This document shows, piece after piece, positions 42,353 to 52,413 of a stretch of DNA of 59,672 bases. The DNA is taken from the NCBI GenBank assembly GCA_003458705.1, contig QRVH01000015.1, positions 1 through 59,672 on the forward strand, given 5' to 3'. This DNA comes from Eubacterium sp. AF22-9. GTDB taxonomy: Bacteria; Bacillota; Clostridia; Lachnospirales; Lachnospiraceae. The stretch's first letter is position 1, and the number at the start of each line of letters is the position of its first letter. The notes under the pieces were generated by a model that worked only from the letters and a program-made list of their open reading frames with translations, did no database searches and was not told the DNA's origin. A program made the translations under genes and the position numbers.

Positions 42353-43513
42353 TTACCTAAGTGTATTGATAAACTTTTCTATTCTCTCAAGTCCTTCTTT
42401 AAGATTGTCAATAGAATATGCATATGATATTCGTAAAAATCCCTCTCCACAGTCGCCAAATGCCGTTCCCGGTACTACAGCCAGCTTCTGTTCCCTAAGC
42501 AGCCTGTTAGCAAACTCATCAGATGTGAGTCCAAATTTCTTGATTGACGGAAATACATAAAATGCCCCAAATGGCTCAAAGCAGTCAAGCCCCATCTCTT
42601 TAAATGCATGCATAAGATATCTTCTTCTCTGGTCATAAGCCTCAACCATCTTATTAACTTCCATATCGCAATTCTTAAGAGCCTCAATAGCAGCAAACTG
42701 GCTGTTAGTAGGTGCACACATAATTGCAAACTGATGAAGCTTCGTCATCTGGCTTATAATCTCTTTAGGACCGCAGGCATATCCCAGTCTCCATCCTGTC
42801 ATTGCAAATGCTTTGGAGAAACCATTTATAACTATTGTTCTCTCCTTCATTCCCGGCAGGCTTCCTATTGAACAATGCTCTCCCTTATATGTAAGAGCAG
42901 AATATATCTCATCTGATATAACAAATATATCCTTCTCAATTATAACAGGTACAAGTTCTTCAAGCTCTTCCCTTGTCATAATAGCACCTGTAGGGTTATT
43001 AGGGAATGGCATAACAAGAACTTTTGTCTTATCTGTTATGCTTGCTAACAGTTCTTCCTTAGTTAGCTTGAATTCATTCTCTTCCTTTAATTCAATAATT
43101 ACCGGCTTGGCATCAGCCATAATTGCACATGGAAGATACGATACATAACTTGGCTGTGGTATAAGAACCTCATCACCCGGATCGCACATGCATCTTAATG
43201 CTACATCAATTGCCTCGCTTCCACCAATTGTTACAAGCACTTCTCTCATAGGATCATAATGAAGATCCATCTTTCTTGCAAGGTAATTGCATATCTCTTC
43301 TCTTAATTCCTTAAGACCTGCATTAGATGTGTAAAATGTTCTACCTTTCTCAAGGGCATATATCCCCTCTTCTCTTACATTCCACGGAGTATCAAAATCA
43401 GGTTCGCCTACTCCTAACGAAATTGCATCAGGCATCTCGCTTACAATATCAAAGAACTTCCTTATTCCTGATGGCTCTATGCCTGTTATTTTCTGTGATA
43501 ATGGGTTTCTCAT
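42353..43513 (-). CDS. Pyridoxal-phosphate aminotransferase, class I (AspC/PatA-like)
   Basis: 386 residues. Fold-type I: ISLGVGEPDFDTPWNV at the N-terminus, SNAGLKELREEI, VLVMPFPNNPTGAIMTREELE, VISDEIYSALTYKGEH, and PLP-binding Lys in TIVINGFSKAFAMTGWRLGYACG near residue 230. It resembles the aspartate/aromatic/N-succinyl type often called PatA; the substrate is not resolved. Its ATG overlaps the stop of the Lrp-type gene by four bases, so the regulator and enzyme are coupled and probably respond to the same amino acid. Confidence 0.92.
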   Translation of the reverse strand: MRNPLSQKITGIEPSGIRKFFDIVSEMPDAISLGVGEPDFDTPWNVREEGIYALEKGRTFYTSNAGLKELREEICNYLARKMDLHYDPMREVLVTIGGSEAIDVALRCMCDPGDEVLIPQPSYVSYLPCAIMADAKPVIIELKEENEFKLTKEELLASITDKTKVLVMPFPNNPTGAIMTREELEELVPVIIEKDIFVISDEIYSALTYKGEHCSIGSLPGMKERTIVINGFSKAFAMTGWRLGYACGPKEIISQMTKLHQFAIMCAPTNSQFAAIEALKNCDMEVNKMVEAYDQRRRYLMHAFKEMGLDCFEPFGAFYVFPSIKKFGLTSDEFANRLLREQKLAVVPGTAFGDCGEGFLRISYAYSIDNLKEGLERIEKFINTLR

Positions 43514-43990
43514 GGTGTAATCAGCATCCTTTCGTCTTTAGCCTCGTCCTCTATTATTGTTCCGTAGTCCTTATATTTCTTAAGTACAAAATGTGTTGAT
43601 GTACTAAGGACTGAATCTAATGGTGCGAGTTTCGCCGCGACGAACTGAGCCACTGACTTCATGGATTTACCCTCTATAATAACTGTAAAGTCAAAACCGC
43701 CTGACATAAGATAAACTGATGTTACCTCATCGTACTTATAAAGGCGTTCTGCTATACTGTCAAAACCTAAACCTCTCTGTGGAGTAACCTTAACCTCGAT
43801 AAGTGCTGTTACTTTCTCTTCGCTTGTCTTATCCCAGTTAATGACCGCATTATATCCGCATATAATATGTTCTTTTTCCATATCCGCGATTTCATTGGCG
43901 ACCTCTGCTTCTGAATAGCCAAGCATAATAGCCATCTCCTTAAGGTCTATCCTTCCATTCTTCTCAAGAACATCAAGAATTTTCTCTCTC
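43510..43990 (-). CDS. Lrp/AsnC-family regulator
   Basis: Start at 43990 (MREKILDVLEKNGRIDLKEM) because AGGAGG lies eight bases upstream; 160 residues. The N-terminal HTH LKEMAIMLGYSEAEVANEIADMEKEHIICGY is followed by an AsnC_trans_reg (RAM) domain, EEKVTALIEVKVTPQRGLGFDSIAERLYKYDEVTSVYLMSGGFDFTVIIEGKSMKSVAQFV. It probably senses an amino acid and controls the overlapping aminotransferase gene. It sits 21 bases after the AIR-synthase-like gene. Confidence 0.92.
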
Positions 43991-44011
43991 ATAACGCAAT
44001 CCTCCTGATTA

Positions 44012-44953
44012 TTATATAAATCTATATATCTCATCCTGTTCCGGAAGCCCTAAAAAACGGTCTTCCTCAGAATTATGAATTATCCTGTCGTTGCCACTGG
44101 TAACCTTTCCAATAACAGCAGCCTCAATACCATTCTGGTGTAACATATTAATAATATCACATCCATTTTCACATGTCATTAACAAACAGCCCATTGAATC
44201 CAATATATATGGATTAATATTAAATAATTCACATATTTCAATAATTTCCTGCTTCACAGGAATCTGTCTTAAATCAACTTCAAGCCCCACACCTGAATAT
44301 TCTGCCATATCCCAGAGTGCGCCAAATATTCCACCCTCAGAAACATCATGCATGGCTCCCACTTTACTTTCCTTCATAAAAAGTTCCGCTTCTTTTGCTA
44401 CAAGCAGCTGTGATTCATCGTCAAGTGCCTTATCAATTATATCCTCTGGATATACCTTAAGTATCTCATCCCTCTTACAGTCTGTCAGTGTTCTTATACC
44501 ACTCATGCCTATATGCTTTGTAACAACAATATCCTGTCCGGCTTCAGCCTTATGCTGCATTCTTTCCTGATGTCCAATTGCAGTAACAGATACTACCGGA
44601 GAATTAACCTTATCAGTAACTGTCGTATGGCCTCCTGCGATACCTACGCCTGCAACACAGCATTGTCTGTCAAGCTCCTTTATAATCTCTTTGAGACGGA
44701 TTTCCCTTGACTTCTCATCAATCATAACAGTATCCATAATACAATCTGCCACGCCACCCACAGCACTTATATTATTCACAGCGCGGTAAACAGCCCAGTC
44801 ACCTGTTGCCACTGATGCTAACACAGGCTTTTCCTGATTATTTATATGCGCAGCATCCTGTCCATATGCAGGTTTAACAGTATTACCTCTTTTCCCAAGC
44901 AGCTTAAAAACTGATCTGCCTAAGATTGTATCTGATATTTTGCCTTTTTTCAT
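44012..44953 (-). CDS. AIR synthase-related (HypE/PurM/SelD-fold) protein, function unknown
   Basis: 313 residues. The ATP-grasp-free PurM fold is indicated by DWAVYRAVNNISAVGGVADCIMDTVMI (N-terminal AIRS domain), VAGVGIAGGHTTVTDKVNSPVVSVTAIGHQE, and a C-terminal domain with MHDVSEGGIFGALWDMAEYSGVGLEVDL. It is closest in style to HypE, but the C-terminal Cys-terminated tail used by HypE for CN transfer is absent; the protein ends QDEIYRFI. No hyp genes are near. It is a phosphotransfer or amide-processing enzyme of unknown substrate in one operon with Lrp and the aminotransferase. Confidence 0.8.
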   Translation of the reverse strand: MKKGKISDTILGRSVFKLLGKRGNTVKPAYGQDAAHINNQEKPVLASVATGDWAVYRAVNNISAVGGVADCIMDTVMIDEKSREIRLKEIIKELDRQCCVAGVGIAGGHTTVTDKVNSPVVSVTAIGHQERMQHKAEAGQDIVVTKHIGMSGIRTLTDCKRDEILKVYPEDIIDKALDDESQLLVAKEAELFMKESKVGAMHDVSEGGIFGALWDMAEYSGVGLEVDLRQIPVKQEIIEICELFNINPYILDSMGCLLMTCENGCDIINMLHQNGIEAAVIGKVTSGNDRIIHNSEEDRFLGLPEQDEIYRFI

Positions 44954-45034
44954 AACATTTGTCTCTCCAAAAATGTTGCATTAAATGAATATTAATTCTA
45001 TACTCTTATATAGATTCTTTCTTGAATCACACGA

Positions 45035-45142
45035 CTAAGGGATAAGATATGCTACCATTGGAACAACCATTGCAACGATAAGTATCAGAATTAATATTGC
45101 TGTGAACCATCTCTTAGTTTTCTTATTATTAAAATTAATCAT
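45035..45142 (-). CDS. 35-residue single-span membrane protein
   Basis: ATG at 45142 preceded by GGAGG with a 5-base gap; stop TAG at 45035. The peptide is MINFNNKKTKRWFTAILILI, then LIVAMVVPMVAYLIP: a positively charged start and one membrane helix, giving an inside-to-outside orientation. It resembles the many small DUF4044-like proteins of clostridia. It is divergent from the gene at 45196, with 53 bases between. It is a real coding candidate because of the strong ribosome-binding site and clean frame, but the function is unknown. Confidence 0.7.
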   Translation of the reverse strand: MINFNNKKTKRWFTAILILILIVAMVVPMVAYLIP

Positions 45143-45195
45143 AATTACCTCCACACAATATAACAGCGGGGTTTACACGAAAAGGAATAACATTC

Positions 45196-45828
45196 ATGCA
45201 TTTTATACTGCCATATTTTATTATACTTCTGATTGTCCTTCAATTTGCCATTAAAAAAGGCACACGGAACCACAAAGCAAGAAATGAAGAATTTCTTGAC
45301 CGTGAGGCAAAAGCGAATCAGGTTCGCCGTAAAGACATCAGTAATCTTAATTATATATCAATTTCTGACAATCTGCCACTAATTAATTCAGGTAATGAAA
45401 CATTTGACAGATTAATGTCACAAGATTCCCGTATGAAGCGGGCATATGATACACTTCAGTCACTTAAAGGTAAGAAAATACTTAATCTTACCGGAATAAG
45501 TAACACAGATCTTAAGTTATCTTATGGTGTTGCTAATCTGAATGACCTTACAGAATATGATGATAATTTCACAACACTTGTAAAAGCAATCGCTTTAATA
45601 GGACATAATCTTCTTGAACATAAAGATATTGAAGATGCCACCACATTCCTTGAATACGGCATATCCATTAAAAGTGATATATCATCTAATTATATAGACC
45701 TTGCCATCATATATGCATCAGGTGACGGAAAAGACCAGATTGCTGTTTTAAAAGAACAGGCATTAACATTAAAAAGCCTTTCCCGCGATTCAATTGTATC
45801 ACAGCTTGATGCAATAATGAAAAAATAG
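45196..45828 (+). CDS. Membrane-anchored protein of unknown function
   Basis: 210 residues with one N-terminal membrane helix (HFILPYFIILLIVLQFAI) and a positively charged stretch after it, so the body is cytosolic. The rest is soluble and helical with two probable tetratricopeptide-like helix pairs (VKAIALIGHNLLEHKDIEDATTFLEYGI..., IDLAIIYASGDGKDQIAVLKEQAL). No family is recognised with confidence. Start ATG with AAGGA nine bases upstream; a convergent terminator follows. Confidence 0.72.
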   Translation: MHFILPYFIILLIVLQFAIKKGTRNHKARNEEFLDREAKANQVRRKDISNLNYISISDNLPLINSGNETFDRLMSQDSRMKRAYDTLQSLKGKKILNLTGISNTDLKLSYGVANLNDLTEYDDNFTTLVKAIALIGHNLLEHKDIEDATTFLEYGISIKSDISSNYIDLAIIYASGDGKDQIAVLKEQALTLKSLSRDSIVSQLDAIMKK

Positions 45829-45862
45829 CACAGCATGGAATCATTTTCCATACTGTGCTATT
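45824..45862. terminator. Convergent terminator
   Basis: AATAGCACAG-cat-GGAA pairs with TTCC-ata-CTGTGCTATT, with an A-run before and T-rich sequence after. It overlaps the end of the exonuclease gene and serves both strands. Confidence 0.78.
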
Positions 45863-46542
45863 ATTGTATCTATCTGTCTCGAAGCCATGCTTTTAGTCAT
45901 TTCTTCCATAGGAATCTCCAGCTTTATATTATGCTTTTCTACAAGAGCTGTAAGATATCTTTTCTGCGGGGGAGTTATTGGTGAATCCTTTTTTACCGAA
46001 TACACAAGCTTTGTCGTGCTGCTGAAGCCTTCATCATCAGGCTTTATCTCTTCCAACTTCGCATATAACATACTCGCACTAACTGCATCGTCATATGCCC
46101 TGTGCGACCTGCCCGGATCTATATTAAAATACCCGCATAAAAACGAAAGACTCTTGTGTTCCACTTCCGGCAGAATCCTTCTGGCTAACTTCAATGTATC
46201 AATCCCATCATCATTGATAGTAAGACCATTATTAACTGCCGCCTTTTTTAGAAAACTAAAATCAAATATAACATTATGACCTAATACAGGCCAGTCACCT
46301 ATGAACTCTGTTATTTCACTTATAATATCCTCTATTCGTGGTTTACCTGTAAGTTCCTCATTATGTATCCCTGTAAGCTCTGTTATTCTATCACTTACAG
46401 TTATTCCCGGATACACAAGCTCAGAGTACTTCTGTGTTATATTTCCAGCCTCTACTCTTGCCATTCCAACTTCAATAATTCTGTCTACAGCCGGATTAAG
46501 ACCTGTAGTCTCAATATCCAGCGCAACATATCTGTTAATCAT
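45841..46542 (-). CDS. DnaQ-type 3'-5' exonuclease (DEDDh)
   Basis: 233 residues. Exonuclease motifs: Exo I ALDIETTGLNPAVDRIIEVG, Exo II LGHNVIFDFSFLKKA, Exo III HRAYDDAVSASMLYAKL (His and Asp), the DEDDh type as in DNA polymerase III epsilon and PolC's exo domain. A C-terminal extension of about 50 residues (PITPPQKRYLTALVEKHNIKLEIPMEEMTKSMASRQID) resembles a small SAP/BRCT-like helical tail. It starts four bases inside the GGDEF gene's end, so the two are translated together. Role: DNA or RNA 3' end trimming, probably repair. Confidence 0.9.
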   Translation of the reverse strand: MINRYVALDIETTGLNPAVDRIIEVGMARVEAGNITQKYSELVYPGITVSDRITELTGIHNEELTGKPRIEDIISEITEFIGDWPVLGHNVIFDFSFLKKAAVNNGLTINDDGIDTLKLARRILPEVEHKSLSFLCGYFNIDPGRSHRAYDDAVSASMLYAKLEEIKPDDEGFSSTTKLVYSVKKDSPITPPQKRYLTALVEKHNIKLEIPMEEMTKSMASRQIDTIIAQYGK

Positions 46543-48343
46543 CGCTTTCTCTCTTTCAGGTACACTCTTCCTATATAATCTCCTATAATAGCAAGGAAAT
46601 TCATGTCACTCTCTGCCCATTTCTTATCAAGCTTAAATCTTCCATAAGAAATAATATTGTTATTCTTCTTAATATCTCCACCAATAATGTACTGGACAGC
46701 CTGAACAATTCCGTATTCAGAATACACTTTATATACTGCCGGAGCCTTTGTTTCAAAAAAGTTGATGTTATCTATTACAAATATGCCATCTTCCCTAAAG
46801 TTGGGAATATAATTATCTTCCTTGAAAAAGCTTCCGTCATCATCTGTCATACGCTGGTCACCATACAGGATATGCTTTGTCAGCTCAGTTCTGTCATATA
46901 TTGCAATAGTATTAACATTAAATGCTACTGCCACAATATCTATCAGTTCCTTTCTTCTTGCGTCATCAGCTTCCTTGTATTCCCTGATAATGGTATTAAC
47001 AATCTCCATCTTATGGTACTTGTAAAACACTTTATCATTAAGATCAACAATCCTTCCCATCCCATATACATATTCCCTATGAATATCCTCATGATAAATG
47101 ATATATCTGTCCTTTCCTTTTTCTTTAGCAAGGTAAAGAACCTTATCAGCTATCTTAAATAATTCATCATAACTCTTGGCATCATTAGGATAAGTTGCTG
47201 AACCAATCGAACATGTAATCTTAATATTACGTGGATCATCATGATACAGCCATTTTGTATTATTACGTATTGTTCTTAAAACATTCCTTATACCCTCGTT
47301 ATCATTAAGTCCTTCCATAATGATAAACATCTCATCTCCGCCAATTCTGCCACACAATCCTCTGCTTCCAACTGCATCTCTTAAGATATCTGCAACCTTG
47401 CAGAGAACCTCGTCACCAAACATATGTCCATATGTATCATTAATAGTCTTAAAATCATCAACATCAATAATAGCAATTGTTACAGTATGTCCCGGCTGTG
47501 AATCTATCAGCTTTCTTACATAATCAGTAATAGCGCGCTTATTAAGCAGATCTGTACCAGGATCTTTCATATCAGATATTATATTGAGTTCTTCAATTAC
47601 ATGATTATCTGAACTCTCAAGTATTATAATAGTACATATAACGATACTGTTCCATATTCATCAACAATCGTATTACCTCTTGCAAGACATTTATCCAGTC
47701 TTCCAAGCTTATTAAGAGTATTGATAGTAATCTCCCGCTTGAATAACTTCTCACCATTAGCAAGTGCCTTGCAAAATCCATCAAGTTCTTTTACCTCATT
47801 CAGCCCAAGTGCATCAGTCTTTATCTTATCTTCTTCCCATGCATTTAATGTTCCACGGTAAAAAGACAAAGTCTGGTGTCCATCTGATGTCATAAATATA
47901 TTAAAGTCATCATTAAGAATATCATAAGAAAACAGGACATTCTCACACATGCCAAGATAGCTAGAATATCTCTTAATCTGCGAATTAAGGTTATCTATCT
48001 GTGTAGTAATTAATGCGGCATCAATAATATTAATTTCATACATATGACCTCTTGTCTCAGATACACCGCCATCTGTAATTCTTGTAAGCATCCAGTGATA
48101 TTCGCCTGTCTGATATAACATTCTTACAACAATATACTTACCAGAATCAGCATAATCTTTTAATGCTTCTGTGAATCTGCTGACATCGTCAGGGTGTATA
48201 TATCTTGTATATATGAAAAATGCATCATTACCTGAAATCGTTTCAAAATTTTCATCTGCTGTTACAATTGACATTGTTTCATCAATAAGAATGTCTGAAT
48301 TAACAATATCATTAACAGTCTCAGTTTTAAACAAATCTACCAT
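46539..48343 (-). CDS. PAS-like / GGDEF / GAF-like diguanylate cyclase (frameshifted near 47640)
   Basis: First part (48343-47624): an N-terminal PAS-like domain (MSIVTADENFETISGNDAFFIYTRYIHPDDVSRFTEAL..., RMLYQTGEYHWMLTRITD) and a second sensor region, ending SLYVLL. The second part continues upstream of the annotated ATG in the other frame (ILESSDNHVIEELNIISDMKDPGTDLLNKRAI), then the GGDEF domain (IDVDDFKTINDTYGHMFGDEVL, signature GRIGGDEMFII). A C-terminal GAF-like domain of about 160 residues follows. One base missing near 47640 explains the break; restored length is about 600 residues. The signature GGDEM differs only at the last, variable residue, so cyclic-di-GMP synthesis is likely. 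Confidence 0.82.
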
Positions 48344-48386
48344 AGCTTAAACCCCTGTTTTATAATTAATAGTGTCTCTCCCTATA

Positions 48387-49096
48387 TCATCTGAACTCAT
48401 CAGGATGTTTCTTAACATATTCCTCATACAGATCCGGCCTGTATTTTTTAGTTCTTTCAAGTGACTTCTCATGTCTCCATTTTTCAATATTGGCATGATG
48501 TCCTGATAAAAGAACCTCAGGAACCGATTGTCCATTATAGTCTGCTGGTCTTGTATATTGCGGATACTCAAGCAGTCCATCCGAAAAACTCTCCGTCTCA
48601 GCTGATTCCTCGTTATTAAGTACACCCGGAACCAGCCTTGAAATAGTATCTATAACTACCATTGCCGGAAGTTCTCCACCTGTAAGAACATAATCACCGA
48701 TTGACACATAATCTGTTACTATATTCTCAAGTGCTCTCTCATCAATACCTTCATAATGTCCACACAAAATGACAAGATTGTCTTCCTTTGCGAAATCTTC
48801 TGCCATCTTCTGTGTAAATGTATATCCCTGCGGTGTCATATATATAACACGCGGTCTTTCACCTATATTCTTAACGATATCCTCATAGCAGTCACATACC
48901 GGACCAGCCTCATGACCATTCCGGCACCACCACCATAAGGATAATCATCAACCTTTAAGTGCTTATCATTAGAATAATCCCTGATATCATGTGCTGTCAC
49001 AGACATAACCCCCGACTTTATGGCTCTGCCTGTAATACTTGTATTAAGCCCATCCATTATCATATCCGGGAACAATGTCATAACATGAAAATTCAT
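48387..49096 (-). CDS. trmD: tRNA (guanine-37-N1)-methyltransferase TrmD (frameshifted near 48915)
   Basis: N-terminal part MNFHVMTLFPDMIMDGLNTSITGRAIKSG ... DYPYGGGAGMVM in one frame, then AGPVCDCYEDIVKNIGERPRVIYMTPQGYTF... in the other, to 48387. The knot motifs are there: VILCGHYEGIDERALENIV, YVSIGDYVLTGGELPAMVVIDTISRLVPGVL, LLEYPQYTRPADY. The break is ATGAGGCTGG where ATG-CAG-GCT-GG is expected, i.e. one missing C. TrmD prevents frameshifting at tRNA G37 and is essential in nearly all bacteria, so this is very probably a sequencing indel. Unusually it is not in the rpsP-rimM-trmD-rplS set; its ATG overlaps the SGNH gene's stop by one base. Confidence 0.9.
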
Positions 49097-49956
49097 TATT
49101 TAACTACTCCTGCAATTCCATTAAGCATGAATGCATAATATCCACTCTTAAGATTATATCCACTGTCTGTATAAGATGAACCAAAATAACCTGTTCCGTC
49201 CTTATACGCAGACGCAACATCAATATAAGTTATTCCCAGAGAAGAAGCATTCTCAGAGAACATATTATTAAGTGCATCTATATTAGTCTGTTTAACCTTG
49301 CTTGAAGATTCAAATCTCTTGCTTATAGGAAGAACTGAAAGAACATAAACATCTGTATTAGGAAGCTTGCTCTTTAATTCCTCTATAAATGACTTCTCAT
49401 AATTATAAATATCTTCTACAGATCTGCTTCCATAGTTAAGGTCATTAATACCAACCATAATATAAACTGAATCCGGTGAATTAGATACAAATTCATCCAT
49501 ATAGCCTGAAAGCTTGTCACTTGTCATAGAATTAGATGCTATAACCTGTGAATCAGAAGCAAAACCAAATCCTGAAATTCCGCTTATTACAAAATCTCCG
49601 ATAAACATTGCATTCTTATAATGATCAGATGATGTATTATCCTGTACTTCAGCTGTTCCTGATAACTTAAGGCTTCTGCCTACGGCTGCCTTAGTTGTAG
49701 CCTCTGTAGCTGCCTGTGTTGTCTGAACTGAAGATGTCTCCTGCTCTTTTGATGAATGTTCCTGTGTTGTCACAGGTGCAGTAGTTTCTTTATTATTATC
49801 ATTATTCTTCTTATGACCGCAGTTCTTTAATACAATTGCAAATATAACAACTAAAACAACTATTACTGCAAGTCCAATAACATAATTTCTATATCTGTTC
49901 CATAGTCTCATCTTACGATTAAGACTAATCTTTGATTTATCATTATTAGATTCCAT
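49096..49956 (-). CDS. Membrane-anchored SGNH/GDSL-fold protein with degenerate active site
   Basis: Start ATG at 49956 (MESNNDKSKISLNRKMRLW) with AAAGGAA upstream; 286 residues. A membrane helix at about residues 26-44 is followed by a Thr/Gln/Glu-rich linker and an SGNH fold: block I reads NAMFIGDFVISG, block III IYIMVGINDLNYG, and block V region SSYTDSGYNLKSGYY. The nucleophile Ser of GDS is Phe, and the catalytic DxxH is not present (the expected D-G-x-H stretch reads D-S-G-Y). The GxND element remains. It is therefore probably not an esterase but a binding protein outside the membrane, perhaps of the cell-wall O-acetyl type (inference). Confidence 0.8.
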   Translation of the reverse strand: MESNNDKSKISLNRKMRLWNRYRNYVIGLAVIVVLVVIFAIVLKNCGHKKNNDNNKETTAPVTTQEHSSKEQETSSVQTTQAATEATTKAAVGRSLKLSGTAEVQDNTSSDHYKNAMFIGDFVISGISGFGFASDSQVIASNSMTSDKLSGYMDEFVSNSPDSVYIMVGINDLNYGSRSVEDIYNYEKSFIEELKSKLPNTDVYVLSVLPISKRFESSSKVKQTNIDALNNMFSENASSLGITYIDVASAYKDGTGYFGSSYTDSGYNLKSGYYAFMLNGIAGVVK

Positions 49957-50043
49957 GAAAATATTCCTTTCTATTATCGATGCAACTAATTGCATTATAA
50001 CATTTCAGATGTTGTTGTGCAATTATTACAAAGAAATCAATTA

Positions 50044-52157
50044 TTACCATTTCATCTTGTGAAGAACCACGGCAGATGTCTTCCTTAAACCTATATCAAG
50101 CCATCCACTCTGAAGGTGATATCCCAGTCTGTCCGTACTGTATCCTCCGTCAAATGTGACTAAAAGCTGTTCCACATCATCATCAAATCCAAGTCCGACT
50201 TCCCACGCAGGAATCCTTGCCCTTACCTCATCATCATTATTGTTAACAATAATGATTGCCGCATCATCACTTGTAAAACGTCCATATGCAATAACATTAT
50301 AAGCTGAATACAGTGATTTATATGAACCTGCTTTAAACACTTCATTTTCTTTATGCATCTTTATTACAGCCTTATGGAAATCAATCAGATCCTGATCCTC
50401 ATGTCCCCACGGATAAGTCCTTCTATTATCAGGATCAGTAAAGCCGCACACTCCCGCTTCATCACCATAATATACAGTAGGAGCGCCCGGCCATGTCATC
50501 TGCATGACAACAGCTCCTTAAACACAGCCTTGTTAACATTATTATTCGCAGCTTCAGGACCTAGTGTATTGGTTCTTCCGACTGTCCTGTTAGTTCTTGT
50601 CAAGAATCTTGAATGGTCATGATTAGACAGTTCATTCATTGATATTGCAACACTCTGGCCGCCCATTCTTGCCATATTATGATGCATAGCCCCGAAGAAA
50701 TAATCAGGATTACCGTATGAATCAGGTCTTGCCTCATCACTGTGCTTTTCCATTCCTGTAAGGAACCATGTAACAGGCTCCATAAAAGCATCATAATTCA
50801 TAATGGTATCCCATTCATCACCCTGCAGCCATTCATATGAATCACCATAATGCTCTGCAAGAATAACAGCCTCCGGATTAGCCTTCTTAACCTCTTCTCT
50901 GAATCTCTTCCAGAAATAATGGTTATATTCAGGACTGTAGCCTAAGTCAGCCGCCACATCAAGTCTCCATCCATCAACATTATAAGGCGCAGAAACCCAT
51001 TTCCTGCCGATAGATAGAATATATTCTTCAAGCTCTTTAGAGCCCTCATAATTAAGCTTAGGAAGTGTATCATGTCCCCACCAGCCGTCATACGAATTAT
51101 TATCAGGCCACTGGTTTGAATAAAACTTAAAGAAATTGTGGTATGGACTTTCATACCTTTCATAAGCTCCCGGTGCATATTCATCTGCACTGTCTCTGTA
51201 AATGTGTTCCTTATCCAGCCACTTGTTGAATGAACCACAGTGGTTAAACACCCCATCTATAATAACCTTCATGCCTCTTGAATGAATTTCCTGCACAACC
51301 TTTGCAAAAAAATCATTGCTAGCCTCAAGGTTCGACTTTCTTGTAACTCTGCTAATATATCTCGTCGCATGGGTATTATCAGTGTCACCCTCTCTCAGCA
51401 CTTCTCCTTCATCGTCCACAATTACGCCAAAATGTGGGTCAATATAGTCATAGTCCTGTATATCATACTTATGATTAGAAGGCGATACAAATAACGGATT
51501 AAAATATATAACCTCAACTCCTAATTCCTGTAAATAATCAAGCTTATCAAGCACACCCTTAAGGTCGCCTCCATAAAACTCTCTTATTCCCATCTGTGCA
51601 GGATACTTATTCCAGTCCTTAACCTGACAGACATGCTCTCCTATATAGTTATATTCATCATCAAGAACATCATTGCTTTTATCACCATTGCAGAACCTGT
51701 CAACAAATATCTGGTACATAACAGCACCCTTTGCCCATGCAGGTGTCTTAAAACCTGGTGTAATCTGAAAATTGTAATATGGATTAAGGTCTTTAATTGC
51801 CCCAATCTGGTTGTAGTAACACACCGTCCTGCCAAGTTCAACCTTGAAATAGTAATATACCTTATCTGTTCCAACATTAATCTTCGCTTCATAATAATCA
51901 AACATGCTCTCAGACTTCACTCTTGTCATAACATGTTCAACATTATCAACAACAAGATATGCTTTATCTACATTGTATCTGCCCGTACGCAGTCTGATAG
52001 TTACCTCATCCCCCGGCATAGGCTCAGCCGGACTTCTATAGCTTTCCGTAACATCCGAAAACAACGCTCTTGGATGAAGTGTTGGTCTTGCACTGCACAT
52101 ATAAAAAAGTCTTTTTTCCCAGGCAGCTAAGTTTCCTATTTCCTCGGTTATTCTCAT
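50044..52157 (-). CDS. GH13 alpha-glucosidase/neopullulanase (frameshifted near 50510)
   Basis: Main frame 52157-50496, continuing in another frame to 50044 (MQMTWPGAPTVYYGDEAGVCG...). One missing G at AAGGAGCTG (expected GAGG) breaks it; restored length is about 703 residues. The N-terminal domain (residues 20-135) resembles CBM34/N of neopullulanases, then GH13: region I VIIDGVFNHCG, region II VDGWRLDVAADLG (nucleophile Asp), region III AVILAEHYGD (acid/base Glu), region IV SMNELSNHDHSRFL. There is no signal peptide, so it acts in the cytosol on maltodextrins, typically hydrolysing alpha-1,4 and some alpha-1,6 or cyclic substrates. The C-terminal beta domain is in the second frame. Confidence 0.9.
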
Positions 52158-52239
52158 AGAGAATCCTCCTTAGCATATACTATTCTGATTTTATATCTAA
52201 AAGTACATTTTAGCAAGCAAAAAGGATTTTTACGTAGCA

Positions 52240-52270
52240 AAAAAGGCAGCCATGGGGTGACTGCCTTTTT
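52240..52270 (-). terminator. Terminator after ftsH
   Basis: AAAAAGGCAG/CTGCCTTTTT with an 11-base spacer and a final T-run on the minus strand. The remaining bases of 52158-52413 show no gene. Confidence 0.78.
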
Positions 52271-52413
52271 CAGAGAAGGTATTTCTTTTCGATAAGCATT
52301 ACTGCTTTATCTATAATGTATTGGGGGTTTTTACATTGATTATAATATCTTATTTCCCTCAATAAGTGTTCACAAACTTAATAAAATTTATTCAAAAGTT
52401 TTGTGCATTTTTA

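Noticed and set aside
49096..49110. trmD in an rpsP-rimM-trmD-rplS operon
   Set aside because: None of these neighbours is present; trmD follows the SGNH gene and is followed by the GGDEF gene.
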